Shown here in pieces: positions 34,150 to 44,929 of a DNA stretch of 64,000 bases (positions are counted from its first letter, which is position 1; every line of letters starts with the position of its first letter). The DNA is from Delphinapterus leucas (lineage: Eukaryota > Chordata > Mammalia > Artiodactyla > Monodontidae). A model generated the notes under the pieces. It saw only the letters and a program-made list of their open reading frames with translations, was not told the DNA's origin and ran no database searches. The stretch covers positions 75,844,009-75,908,008 of the forward strand of contig NW_022098076.1 in assembly GCF_002288925.2 (NCBI RefSeq), written 5' to 3'. The translations under genes and the position numbers were made by a program.

Positions 34150-36030
34150 GTACAAGCAAGTTCTGCCCATCTACGCAGCTGCCTTTAGGACCGGGGGAGA
34201 GTTAGGCATCCTCTCTGAGCATAACCAAGGATGGGGGTGCTTCTCTCAGCAAAGGGAGCCCAGAACACCAGGTTAAATCCATGTCATTCAAGCAGGGCTC
34301 AGGTTGTGTGTGTCTAAGCAGCTTTGGTTTGAAAAGATTTGGAGGGCAGTGGAGTGGAAAGAAAAGCTCATGAGGCAGTGGAGTCCTGCCCGCGGTACCA
34401 CACTGCCCTCTGCAGGGCACCAGGGAGAGGTACCCGGGCTGGGCTGGGGCAGGTGAATGTAATTCAGACCTCCCAGGGTCATGGGATCTATACCCCTGCC
34501 TCCATGCAGGGCAAGCCCCCTCCAAGTTGAAGCAGGGACAGGGACTGCCCTCACCCCCAGCAATCTGTTCCGCCTGGCCTGAACCTTCCACCTGCCCTGA
34601 TGTTCACATTCTCCAATCTGCCCTCGGAGGAGCCGGCAGGCAGGCCTGGGCATTTCTCACTTTGTAGCCAGAAGCCAGACAGTTCTGGGAAACACAGCAG
34701 CCCCCAGCTCCTGCCCGACTCACTGTATCCTCTCTGCTGCAGAATGGGGTGTCTTCTCCATACTCTGGACGCTCTCCAGTCCATGGGGAAAGCTGCCTCA
34801 GCGGAAGGAGTCTTGACCTGCCTGCATCAAGGAACCAGCCAAGATCCTGCAGGCTTCAGGGATGAAGCAGACGTTCTGTGACTCAAGACCATCAGACACA
34901 GTCCCTGCAACTGATCTGGGATTTGGAGAGAGATGTCCAGGGTCCCAGAGCCCGCACCGTGGCACCAATGTCTTCAAGGGCCTTGCTGGGCCAGGCTTTC
35001 CCCCACCCCCAGCCCATTCCCTGTCCTTTCCCTGGCTGTTCGGTTCAGAGCAGGGCACCCTGCAGCTGGCTCACCAGCCTCCAGGCGTGGGCTCAAATCA
35101 TGCTCCCCTAGTGCCCTTGTGTGTCCCCGGGGAGCCGCTGCAGCAGGCCCAGCCACGTGACATGAGTGATTCACACGTGCAGACGTCCAACCAGCTTCTC
35201 CATTCTTCCTCTCCCAGGCCATCACAAAAGGCACAGTCTTGGCTGCTTGGGCTGAAAACCCTTCAGCACAGAGCTGCTTTGTTCCCAGGGTCAGCAGGGG
35301 CTGGAGGCTGAAGGGAATTAGGAAGACAGGGAGCCTGGGCCCAGGGTGGTTTTCCATGTGGCATATGCCCCTCGTGCAGGCCAAGCCCACTTCCTGTCCT
35401 GGCCCCAGTTCCAGAGCTCAAGTTCACATCGCCCTCCTTTAGAGTGACTTTGGGTTGGGCTATTGGTTTCTTTTATTTTCCACTCCCTGCATGTGTGCTT
35501 TTCTTTGAAAAATACGTACATGCTGTTTCCTTTCTCCTCTCCAATACACATCTTTCTTTAGAGACCATAGCGTAAATTTGGAGCCCAGCAGTCTTGGTCT
35601 TTGGAAGCATGTTTTATCCTCTCTCTTCTGCCCTATCCCTGACCAAACAGAGCCCGGGCAGGTGCATGGGACTAGAGGGTGTAATTATGGGTGAAAGGGA
35701 AAGAGAGGAATCCGGTCAGCATTTGGCAAGGGGAGGGGAAGGAGAGGAGGGATGGGGTCAAGACTGGGGCTATCAGGGACTTGGGAAATTATTCCAGTTC
35801 TTCTGGTTCTCAGGTTATGAAAATATTCTACTCCGGGTTGTTGAAAATAAGGTCCTAGTAAAGAAACACTTGGAATTAAAGGGCTTCTAGAAGCTACCTG
35901 GTCCCATTCTGATCACCTGAGAGGTAGTCCTTCCTCCAGAGCAAGTCCGTGGTGGGCGGGTCTGTCTGTCCCACCACTGAGCAGCTCTAGATCGTTTAGA
36001 AAGTGCTTCTGAATGTCAAGTCAGAACCTG
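34150..36030. other. Unassigned GC-rich sequence
   Basis: About 1.9 kb of higher GC with many opposing frames of 60-150 codons. The longest (34,862-35,311 plus and 34,974-35,390 minus) overlap each other and contain no motif I recognise. CpG is not dense enough for a CpG island. A purine-rich stretch lies at 35,690-35,760. Confidence 0.4.
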
Positions 36031-36039
36031 TACCTTCTG

Positions 36040-36512
36040 TGGTAAACTGTAAAAATGGTCATCATTCTCCACTCCTTGTTTCCATGCCCCTCACATGTGA
36101 CTTTGCAGGATTGATCTTATGACTTGCTTTGACCAATAGAATGCAGCAAAAGTGATGTCATGCCATTATGGAGCCTAGGCTTCAAGGGGTCTTGCCTATG
36201 TCTATTCTCTCAGAACCCTGTCAACACCATGAGAACGAGATCAGGGTAGCCTGCTGGAGGATGAACAAACACGTAAAGGAGAACTGAGTCATGCCAGCTT
36301 GAACCATCCTAGACTAGTTAGGCCACAGCCAACCTGCTGGCTGACCATAGATGCACCATTGAGATCAGCCCAGCTGGTCCAGATCAGCAGAACCGCCCTG
36401 CTGAGCCCAGCCCTAATTGCACACCCTCAGAATCATGAGCTAAATAAATGGTTGTTTTAAGTCACTAAGTTTTGGGGTGTCTTCCTATGCAGAAAATATA
36501 AACTGATGCACT
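36040..36512 (+). mobile_element. MLT1-like LTR (ERVL-MaLR family), solo
   Basis: It shows the MLT1 order: GACCAATAGAATGCAGCAAAAGTG, GAGCCTAGGCTTCAAGGGG, a CTGCTGAGCCCAGCC block, AGCTAAATAAATGGTTGTTTTAAG, and CCACTAAG-like TCACTAAGTTTTGGGGTG near the end. An ancient retrovirus-like LTR with no internal genes. Confidence 0.8.
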
Positions 36513-36514
36513 CC

Positions 36515-37925
36515 ATAGTAGCCCTCTAGAGCTATACAGAATAATCTTGATTCCTTGGCCAGGGGGAAAGACCTTTAAATATTAAAATAGCTAATTATCA
36601 TTGCCTCTAAATACCAGAATGGCTCTTGGGGAGGTCACACACACTAGCCCCTGTCTTAGAGGAAAACCACACCCCAAAGCATCCTTTGCCACTTCTTTCT
36701 CACCCAGTGCCAGCCCCAGGAGCTGCAGAAGAAGCTCTATTGAAGTTGATGTCAGCATCCTTCAGTAGCATCACGTCCACTCACCAGGAATTCTGAGCAC
36801 CCCAGCAGTCAAATATTCTGATCTTTCTAGCACATTTCATTATCAATTAAGAGAAATTGAAAGATCAAAATGAGGAGGGTGCTCAAAGTACAATGAAAAT
36901 ACTTAAGTCAATTAGGTTTCTTGAAGCCACTTCTGACCCAAATCTAAACTGCCAAAAAGCCTCCAAAACAAATGTCCTTGGCAGGTTTCCAACAGAGCCT
37001 TGGCTCCATGGATAGGAGGGTGGTCAGAGGCTGCTGGCTTCCAGAATGTGCCACGTGGAGAAAACAGCAAATGCACTGAACTTTGTCTTGGGGTCTGATG
37101 GAGAAGGTCACCATCCCCACCACAGGATATGGATCAGGCCAATGGCAGGCTCCATTCTCAACCAGACACGGAGGGAAGTGGTGTTGTGGGCAATGGCTGC
37201 AAGCTGAGGATTTTCTGGCTGAAAACTTTGCTGCAAAGTTTGCCAGTTCAAACGAGCCCTTGCAGCTGGGTTTCCTGTTTTCAGTTTGCGCTCCCCGTGT
37301 GTCACAGCACAATAATTCTGGGAGATGTTCTCAAAATGGACACGGTCTCCAATTTTCTTGCCCTAATAACAGTGCGGGAGATAGGGGTGAGGGAGGCAGG
37401 GAAAGGGAGAAACCCCAAACCTCAGAAAAGGAGGAAAACATTTCTAAACTCTATTTCAAAAATGAGAAAATCAAATTCGCCAAGTCACAGCACACAGCCC
37501 TCTACTCATCCAACCTGGTCCCCTACTCTGGGCAGGCTACGGAAGAAGAGACACTTTGGGGAAGTGAGGCGTGTCAGCTCTGCTTTCACAGCATCAAGAA
37601 TATGTTGAAATTTCCTTCCCAGAGAGCCTAAAATTCATCAGCATGGCATCAGTGGCAACAGGGTCAAGGGGCTGGTGACGGGCTCCTGGAAAGACGCTGT
37701 CCACCAACAATTATTTTTCAACTACCTAAATGACACTGGCTGTGGCTCAAAGCAGAACAAAGAGAGGGCAACTCTCTCTTCTAACTCTTTTCTCTCTTCC
37801 ACCAGACAAATGCATCAGCCCCAGTCTCCAAGTCCCTTCTTTTTCACGGCCACGAAAGAAGCTTGGAGTTTAGAGTATGCATATTTTAAAGGTCTTCAGA
37901 GCCATCTTGCTTTGGGATTTTGGAT
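36515..37925. other. Unassigned sequence
   Basis: Two overlapping plus frames (182 and 159 codons at 37,083-37,631) and a minus frame share the same bases. None shows a domain, and I do not call a gene. Confidence 0.4.
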
Positions 37926-37929
37926 GAAA

Positions 37930-38300
37930 AGATGAGGGTATGTCTGTATGTGCGCATGTATGTGAGCCTGAGTGCATCCACGCTTTTATCCGTGTGCATA
38001 GGTACATATATTTGTGTCCGTGAGAGTGCCTAACAATGTGTGAGTGTGGGTTTATGTCAATAAATGTACCCAGAAAATGCAAACTTGGTACAAATGCCCG
38101 TGTGAGCCCGTGAGTGTGTGCAGTTGTTGGTGGCATGTGCATGAAGCTGTCGTGTGTGCATGCAAGTGTGTGCGCGCTCTACACATATTTCCCCCTGACA
38201 TGTCTGCAGGACTGTGTTCCAGGTGGGGGTGAATGTGTGTACGTGCTAGTGCATGCCGGCCTGTGAGAAGGTGTGCCTGTGTGTGTGTACGTGTCCTTTG
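37930..38300. repeat. Degenerate TG/CA-rich block
   Basis: Nearly 400 bases rich in GTGTG, GTATG and GTGCATG with heavy decay. The best alternating purine-pyrimidine run is at about 38,151-38,178, including TGTGTGCGCGC. His/Thr-rich or Cys/Val-rich frames here are artefacts. Confidence 0.75.
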
Positions 38301-38454
38301 CACAATCAGGGTCCCTCGTCCGTCCACCTCCTCCCCCCTTCCTGCAAACCCACAGCAGTCTTTGTCCGCCTCCCTTTGGGATCTGCCAGCTGATGGCAAG
38401 GGTCCCTCTCCCGGGAAACAACGCTCCTTCCCCGCTCATTTGTGTTGCATCGGA

Positions 38455-38640
38455 GGGCTCCAGGCTCCAGCCCTTAAATGGCAGCCCAGGACTGCAACAG
38501 ACAACTTTCTTAATTGCCCGTGATGCTTGCGAGTGCAGCACAAACTGAATGATAGCTATTAGGCTGCACGCGCTGGAACGGGGCTGCATTTTGCGCCTGT
38601 GTGAATTTAGTGTTCCTGGGAGTTGAGAGGCCAGAGTGGG
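38455..38640. other. Possible conserved non-coding block
   Basis: Non-repetitive, balanced composition with scattered CpG and homeobox-like TTAATTGCC (38,510). It lies between the TG-rich block and the polypyrimidine block. Its function is unknown and the suggestion rests only on appearance. Confidence 0.25.
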
Positions 38641-38799
38641 TTAGAGCCACTGGGAGGGCTGTCATTATGGCCTGGCACGGGCCTACCGTTAGCTTCTTGA
38701 GACCCTGAGGCGCTTTCACCACATCCCAGAATTGCAGCACCCCTAGAATTTCCAAACCGGGCCATCCCTCGGCAGCATCCTTCCCCTCCCCAAGCACGG

Positions 38800-38930
38800 G
38801 ATTTCTCTTTCTCTTTCTTTCTGTGTCTCTTTCTCCCCCTCCACTGCCTTTCTCTCTCACTTTCCCGCTCTTTTTCCTCTGTTCTCTCTCTTCCCTTCCT
38901 CTCCTCTCTCTCTGCCTCGCCTCCAGTTCT
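38800..38930 (+). repeat. Polypyrimidine (CT-rich) tract
   Basis: About 130 bases dominated by C and T on the plus strand (TCTTTCTC, CCCTCC, CTCTCTC). The complementary Arg/Glu/Lys-rich frames on the minus strand are low-complexity artefacts. Confidence 0.9.
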
Positions 38931-38939
38931 CAGCTCACA

Positions 38940-39535
38940 CCAGCAGACTGAAAGCTGAACAATGACTAGAGCATCAGTACGCCCACCACCAGCTGCATCT
39001 TCTCTATCTCCTGCCTGCCCCACCCTACCCCCACTGTCTCCCTGTGGTCCCCATCTAGCCCATTCCTTCAGAGCACTGCATTCCCAAAGCAGATTTGTTA
39101 TTTACACTTATCTCCAAGGCTGTGCGGAGGTTGAGATGGCCTGACGAAGGGCTTTCTTCTTCCTCTATTTCCTTCTGCTCACCCCGTCCTAGGAGCCCGT
39201 GACGGCCAGTGCCCGGCCCCTGGTCTCCTGCCTTCATGGTTTTAGCTCACATGGGGGAAAGTGAAGATCTAGAGACAGAGAGGAGATACAGAGAGACCCA
39301 GAGGGCAGGCTGTGGGGCCTGAACTTGGGGCTCTTGGGTCTGTCACTTAAGTCACAGAACTTCCTCTCTAGGCATAGATTGGAAGGACATAGGTTGGAAT
39401 CCTCCAGTTGCAGCATTTGAAGGAATTTGGAGCAACAATAGCAGACTGCCCGATTTCCTCCTGAAAACTGGGAGAAGTGAGCAAAGGCCGAGTGATAAGG
39501 CACTGTTTCATAAATGGGTCAAACTACACTCCTTC
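38940..39535. other. Unassigned sequence
   Basis: No gene recognised. Confidence 0.4.
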
Positions 39536-39549
39536 AAGCTGTTCTTGTT

Positions 39550-39600
39550 TATGAGTGAGTGAATGAATGATGAGTGAGTCAGTTAATGAATGAATGGAAG
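39550..39600 (+). repeat. (GAAT)n/(GAGT)n tetranucleotide repeat
   Basis: An imperfect run of GAGT, GAAT and GATG units over about 50 bases. Confidence 0.85.
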
Positions 39601-39604
39601 GCTA

Positions 39605-40560
39605 CTGGGTTCCCCTCGCTAGGGACTCCTGGGACTACAGTGATACTAAATCTGGGGGATGTCTCCTAAAAGTAAGGAAACGTGTGAGGTGACATCAGCT
39701 AGGCTTTCCAACAGGAGGAGAGAGCAGTCCTTGGGTAAATCCCCACCCATCGTTGCACCCAAGTTTTCTCATCTATAAAATGAGCCTCCACTAGTGATCT
39801 TAATTCATCTTCCCATCTTGGAGATGAGAAAGCTGTGGCATTGTCAAGATGAAGGAGTTTCACACTCTTTCCTGGTTTTGATCCCATGAGAGCAGCATCC
39901 TTTCTGGTCCTTACCCCAGCCAGGACCACTGGAGGCTCCCAGGTGGGCCCGGCACAGCCCCTCTGGCACAGCTGGAAAAGCACGGAACTGGCAATGCAGA
40001 TGCCCAGCCCTACTGCCCTTCCCTTTTTGCCCACCTTGCCAGGTGAAAGGGGAACTATTTGACTAACTGAGGAGGAAGTATGAAAGTTTGGGTCCCTTAC
40101 CGCTAGATGGGACAAACTCTGAGGCATACATGTCACTCCCTCATTCCTCAGAGGGATCAAGGAAAATTCTCCCCCATGCATCTTTGCCTGAAATTTCACG
40201 CTTGCTTGATTCCTCCCTCTCCTCTGTCCTGCATGCCCCACTCCCTCTCAAGTTTGTACCAGGAGCCCCTCATTAATAAATCATTCATGCACTAATACTA
40301 GTCTCAGGAGCTGCTTCTGAAAAACTGAACTGAGACAACAGCTACTCAAACTAAAATGCACACATTTAGGTGATGTAAATAGAAGGGGCTATCAAAACGT
40401 CCCATCCATCTAAATAGGGCGGTCACTCTCTAGCTCTTTGTTCCCAGCAGGAACGGCAGCCATGCTGCAAGATATCCTGACTTTTTTTATTTTAAAGGAA
40501 TCCATGGTTTTGCAGGAGATCTCTTGGTTTTTAAGTGTAAGAAACTGGTGAGATCATTTT
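39605..40560. other. Unassigned sequence
   Basis: A 180-codon minus frame (39,699-40,241) has no recognised domain and crosses a MIR-like TTTTCTCATCTATAAAATGAG, so I do not call it a gene. Confidence 0.4.
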
Positions 40561-40569
40561 TAAAACACT

Positions 40570-42068
40570 GTGCACAGAAAAAACACATCCAGAGACTGGA
40601 TTCAGCATTCTGACTACTAGATTCCAACATCTAATCTATTGGTTCAAAGGCTCCAGTGAAGAAATGACTGAGGTGACTTCTACACTGACACATTCAAAAG
40701 ATCAGGAAACTATTACCCATAATGAGATCAATCAACTTACCAAAACCAATCGGGAACTGACACAGATGTTAGAATTCGCAGACAAGGAAATTGAAACAGT
40801 TACTATAGCTGTGTTATAAATGTGTAAAAAGTCCAGTGTAGACATGCAAGATATTTTAAAAGACTCAAATCAAACTTCTAAAGGTGAAAACTAAAATGTC
40901 TGAGATGAAAAATACACTAGTTAGTATGTATGGGAAATCAGGCACTGCCGAAGAGGATTAGTAAACTTGAAGACATAGCAATAAGAACTATTCAAAAGGA
41001 CACAGAGAGAGAAAAGATAGTTTACGAAAAATGGGCAGAGCACCAGTGAGCTATGGGACACCTTCAAGCAGCCTGATACATGTACGACTGATGTCATAGA
41101 ATTGGGCGGGGGCGGGGGGGGAGATGACAGAAAAAAAAATTTGAAAAAATCCTGGCTATTTTCCAAATTTAGTGAAAGCTACAAAGCCAGGGAACCCAAT
41201 AAATGTGAAGCAAAAGAAATGTGAAGAAAAACACCCACAGAATTAATTGTTCAAAACCAGTGATAAAGAGACGACTTTAAAAGCAGTCAGAGAAAACCAG
41301 ACACATTATAAACAAAGTAACAAAGATCAAAATGTGAGCAGGTGTCTCATCCCAAACAGGTCACATGAGAAGGCAGTAGAGCAACACCTTCAAAGTATTG
41401 AAAGGAAAAATTGGAATTCTATACTTAATGAAAATCTTTCCTCAAAAACAAGGATGAAATAAAGATGTTTTCAAGCATAAAAACCTGGAAGAATCCATTA
41501 CCAACCAGCAGACTCGTACAAGAAGAAATGTTAAAGAAAGTCCATCAGTCAGAAAGAAAATAAAACCAGATGGAAAATTAACCTCCCAAAGGAATGGGGA
41601 GCAGCAGGAATAGTACCTCACACCAGATAAAAAAGATTAACTCAAAATGAATTATAGACCTACAGGTAAAATACAAAACTATAAAACCATATACAGAGAA
41701 AATATAGAAGGAAATTTTTATGATTTCTTAAAACACAATACCAAAAATACAAGCGATAAAAGAACAAATTGATAAACTGGGCTTCATCAAAATTAAAAAC
41801 ATTTGTCCTTCAAAATCAGGATAAAAAGATAAGCCACACACTGAGAGAAAATATTTACAAATTATTTATCTGTCAAACAACTTCAATACAGATTTCTATC
41901 AAGACCTCTCAAGACTAAATAATAAGAATAAACAGCCCAATTTTTAAAAAACGGGCAAAAGTTCGAACAGACACTTCTCCCCAAAAAAGATACATGGATG
42001 ACAAATAAGGAAGTTCAATGTCATAAGTCATTAGGGAAGTGCAAATTAAAACCACAATGACATATCAC
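40570..42068 (+). mobile_element. Old L1/HAL1-like element, left part
   Basis: It starts with ORF1-type sequence (TTAGAATTCGCAGACAAGGA, AAAATGTCTGAGATGAAAAATACA, AAACTTGAAGACATAGCAATAAG). It continues to an ORF1-end region near 41,570, then passes within about 60 bases to C-terminal ORF2 text (ATTAACTCAAAATGAATTATAGACC). Most of ORF2 is therefore missing. All frames are broken. Confidence 0.75.
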
Positions 42069-42662
42069 CTGTTATTATTGTATGGGAGGTATAGTCTGGT
42101 ATGGAAGGGAAGGAGTCCATTAGACTCAGGTGGCTCTAATGACCTAGCAGCCTATGAAAGAAAAGGGGGGGGCAGGGATAGTTAAGGAGTTTGGATTGAC
42201 ATGTACACAGTTATTTTTAAAATGGGTAACGGACAAGGACCTACTGTATAGCACATGGAACTCTGCTCAGTATTATGTAACAACCTAATTGGGAAAAGAA
42301 TGTGAAAAAGAATAGATACATGTATATGTATAACTGAATCACTTTGCTGTACAACTGAAACTAACACAACATTGTTAATCAACTATACTCCAATATAAAA
42401 TAAAAAGTTTAAAAAAAAATCTAAGCCTGTAAATGCCTCAAGGTTACAAAATCCCCACACTAAAGGACAACCAATCACAAACAGCCAACTAGCCTTTAAA
42501 CAGTAGGCAATCAATAATTTCCTTACTTTACTTCTGTGAAAGTCTGTCCCAAACTCCTACCGATGGAGCATGCCTAACCACTTGCCGTGTGATGCTGCCC
42601 GAATTCATTTTTGCTCAAATAAACTGTTAACGTTTTTAATATGTCTCAGTATATATTTTAAC
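42069..42662 (+). mobile_element. LTR-like block inserted in the old L1
   Basis: This segment interrupts the L1 text between CCACAATGACATATCACCT and GAACAACTATTAGAATGGC. It begins near TGTTATTATTG and ends near TGTCTCAGTATATATTTTAACA after TTTTGCTCAAATAAACTGTT, a layout typical of an LTR. It carries a younger L1 in its middle. The family is unknown and the call is tentative. Confidence 0.45.
42172..42420 (+). mobile_element. Younger 5'-truncated L1 3' end inside the LTR-like block
   Basis: CAGGGATAGTTAAGGAGTTTGG, GACCTACTGTATAGCACATGG, ATGTATAACTGAATCACTTTG and AATCAACTATACTCCAATATAAAA, then an A-rich tail. This is an artiodactyl L1 3' UTR. Confidence 0.85.
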
Positions 42663-43575
42663 ACAGTGAACAACTATTAGAATGGCTAACATTAAAAAGA
42701 TTGACCATGGGCTTCCCTGGTGGAGCAGTGGTTGAGAGTCCGCCTGCCGATGCAGGGGACGCGGGTTCGTGCCCCGGTCCGGGAAGATCCCACATGCTGC
42801 GGAGTGGCTGGGCCCGTGAGCCACGGCCGCTGAGCCTGTGTGTAAGGAGCCTGTGCTCCGCAACGGGAGAGGCCACAACAGTGAGAGGCCCGCGTACCAC
42901 AAAAAAAAAAAAAAAAAGATTGACCATATCAAGTGTTGATGAGGATGTGGAGGAACTGGAACTCTCCTAAACTGCTAGTGGTTTTGTAAAATAGGACAAG
43001 CCCTTTGGAAAGCTGTTGGCAGTTTCTTTAAAGATTAAATATATATCTACCCAACGATCCAGTCATTACACTCTTGGGTATTTACCCAAGAGAACTAAAA
43101 GCATATGCCCATGCAAAGACTTGTACATGGATTTTCATAGCAGTTTTATTTGTAATAGCCAAAAACTTGTAACAACTTTTCAACAGGTGAATGGATAAGC
43201 AAACTGTGGTATATCCATACAATGGCATGCTACTAGCAATTACCAAGAATGAACTATCGCTATGCACTACAGCATGCATGAATCCTACAATAAGTATGCT
43301 GAGTGAAAGAAGTCACACAAGAGTACATATAATGGATTATTCCATTTGTATAAAATTCTAAGAAATTCAAACTAACCTATAGAGACATAAAGCAGATCAT
43401 TGATTGCAGGGGGGAGAGGAGCAGGGGGATTGCAGGGGGATTATGGACATATTTATAACTTGATTATGGTAGTGGTTTCACAGGAATATACATGTGTCAA
43501 AATTTGCCAAATTGTACACCTTAAATACATGCAGTTTATTGTGTGCAATTATATCTCAATAAAGCTGTTTTTTAA
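42663..43575 (+). mobile_element. Old L1/HAL1-like element, right part
   Basis: It resumes the ORF2 C-terminal text (AACAACTATTAGAATGGCTAAC, GTTGATGAGGATGTGGAGGAACTGG, TATTTACCCAAGAGAACTAAAAG, TGGTATATCCATACAATGGCATG). It then runs through the L1M-type 3' UTR to ATTATATCTCAATAAAGCTG. A SINE interrupts it at 42,709. Confidence 0.85.
42709..42912 (+). mobile_element. CHR-type SINE nested in the old L1
   Basis: GC-rich SINE (GGGCTTCCCTGGTGGAGCAG start) with a B box and an A tail. The exact 15-base duplication AAAAAGATTGACCAT lies at 42,694-42,708 and 42,913-42,927. Confidence 0.95.
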
Positions 43576-43576
43576 A

Positions 43577-43626
43577 ACAGTGTCTGGCAGGTGATGGGCA
43601 CTCAGTAAATGTTTGTTGAATTAAAA
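43577..43626 (+). repeat. MIR/L2 3' end fragment
   Basis: CAGTGTCTGGCAGGTGATGGGCACTCAGTAAATGTTTGTTGAA is the shared 3' end of these ancient elements, directly after the old L1 end. Confidence 0.65.
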
Positions 43627-43629
43627 ACA

Positions 43630-44235
43630 AAAAGAAAAGCATGGTTGCAAAGAGTGAAGTGTTCCTCACCTGGACATCCTTGGGGGATGTTGGGGGGAGG
43701 GGGATACCACTGCCCATAAGCCAGCCCCACGGTGGTCCCAGAGCTCATTCATCCCTCTCCACAGGCCTTCACAGGGATCCAGCTGACAGTAATTTACTCC
43801 CAGTTTATTTAATTAATATCCATGAAGAAATAAGAATGTGCATAAATTTCCACCAGGGACCAGAGCTGCATCAACTCTTTATTTTGTATAACCCGCATGA
43901 AAGTTTGCCTTTTATCAAGCCATAATACCTTACTTAGGCTAAAAGAAAATGTGCTTATCCTTTACAACAGAAGCACACATATACTATAGGTCAAATATGA
44001 CACACAAGTGTGCCATTAGTTCATAACTGCTCTGCACCCTGATCTCGCCAGGGTTTACCAATAACCTAATAGTGAGTGTTCAGTATATTTCTGTGAAACT
44101 GCCTTTTCCTCTAGGTAGAAACCTTCAAATGATCACTTCAGGGTCTAATTCACAACCCTGTAGCCAATGGCAACTTCATATATGTTCAGTTATATTAAAA
44201 GCATTTCCCACTCGGGTTTTTACAGCAGCCCTGCA
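43630..44235. other. Unassigned sequence
   Basis: No gene or named repeat recognised. Confidence 0.4.
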
Positions 44236-44239
44236 GGAG

Positions 44240-44345
44240 TAAGTAGAACGGACACAGCAACCCCGCCTCACAGATAAGAAAGCCCAAGCACAGAGGTGAA
44301 GCAATCTGCCCACTAGGACACAGCCAGCCCCCAGACGGAGCTTCA
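44240..44345 (-). repeat. MIR SINE fragment
   Basis: Antisense MIR remains: CCTCACAGATAAGAAAGCCCAAGC, then GAGGTGAAGCAATCTGCCCACTAGG. Moderately decayed. Confidence 0.55.
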
Positions 44346-44404
44346 GGCTGACAGGTCACACGGCTGCCCACGTGGCCTGCCAGAAAAGTGAGGGGAGGAA
44401 GGAG

Positions 44405-44525
44405 ACACAAGAGGGAAGAGATATGGGGACATATATATATGTATCACTGATTCACTTTGTTATAAAGCAGAAACTAACACACCATTGTAAAGCAATTATA
44501 CTCCAATAAAGATGAAAAAAAAAAA
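44405..44525 (+). mobile_element. Short 5'-truncated L1 3' end
   Basis: About 110 bases: AGAGGGAAGAGATATGGGGAC, TATATGTATCACTGATTCAC and CAATTATACTCCAATAAAGATG, then an A tail. Target-site duplication not clear. Confidence 0.9.
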
Positions 44526-44664
44526 GGAAATTTAAAAGAAGAAAAAAAATGCCAAAGGCCAACACATTAAGTGCCTGACCACTTATCTCCAAATGGTTTC
44601 AAAATCAGCCAGCCAGACACCAACAGGGATCTGCAGCTCCAGAATTCGAGAAGTAGTTCAGGAA

Positions 44665-44925
44665 GCTGGTGGAGTGTGGTGACAAAGACCACCAACCGTG
44701 ATGTCAGACAAACCTTTCGGACCCAACTCCTCAGCTTCCTAGCTGTGCAACCTTGGGTAAGTTACTTTGCCTCTCTGAGTTTCCATTCTTCATTTAGAGA
44801 ATGGGGAAGATGGAAATGCCTAACTCACTGGGTTACCATGAGGATTCAATCGGTTAGTGCATGAAAGAGCTTAGTAAAATGTAGGGTACACAGTAAGTGT
44901 CCACTAAATAGTACTTGTAATTATC
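44665..44925 (+). repeat. MIR SINE, nearly full length
   Basis: Sense MIR: TAGCTGTGCAACCTTGGGTAAGTTAC, TTTGCCTCTCTGAGTTTCC, GTTACCATGAGGATTCAATCGG and ACACAGTAAGTGTCCACTAAATA. Confidence 0.87.
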
Positions 44926-44929
44926 GTAG

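Noticed and set aside
34862..35390. GC-rich stretch considered as a CpG island with an exon
   Set aside because: CpG is not enriched to the eye and the opposing frames carry no recognisable protein signature.
37083..37631. Overlapping 182- and 159-codon plus-strand frames
   Set aside because: They overlap in different phases along with a minus-strand frame and show no motif. Probably chance in sequence of moderate GC.
38607..39023. A 138-codon Arg/Glu/Lys-rich minus-strand frame resembling a charged coiled coil
   Set aside because: It is the complement of a polypyrimidine tract and therefore low complexity.
39539..39600. GAAT/GAGT repeats considered as a possible CRISPR-like array
   Set aside because: It is a simple tetranucleotide repeat with no spacers, and this is mammalian DNA.
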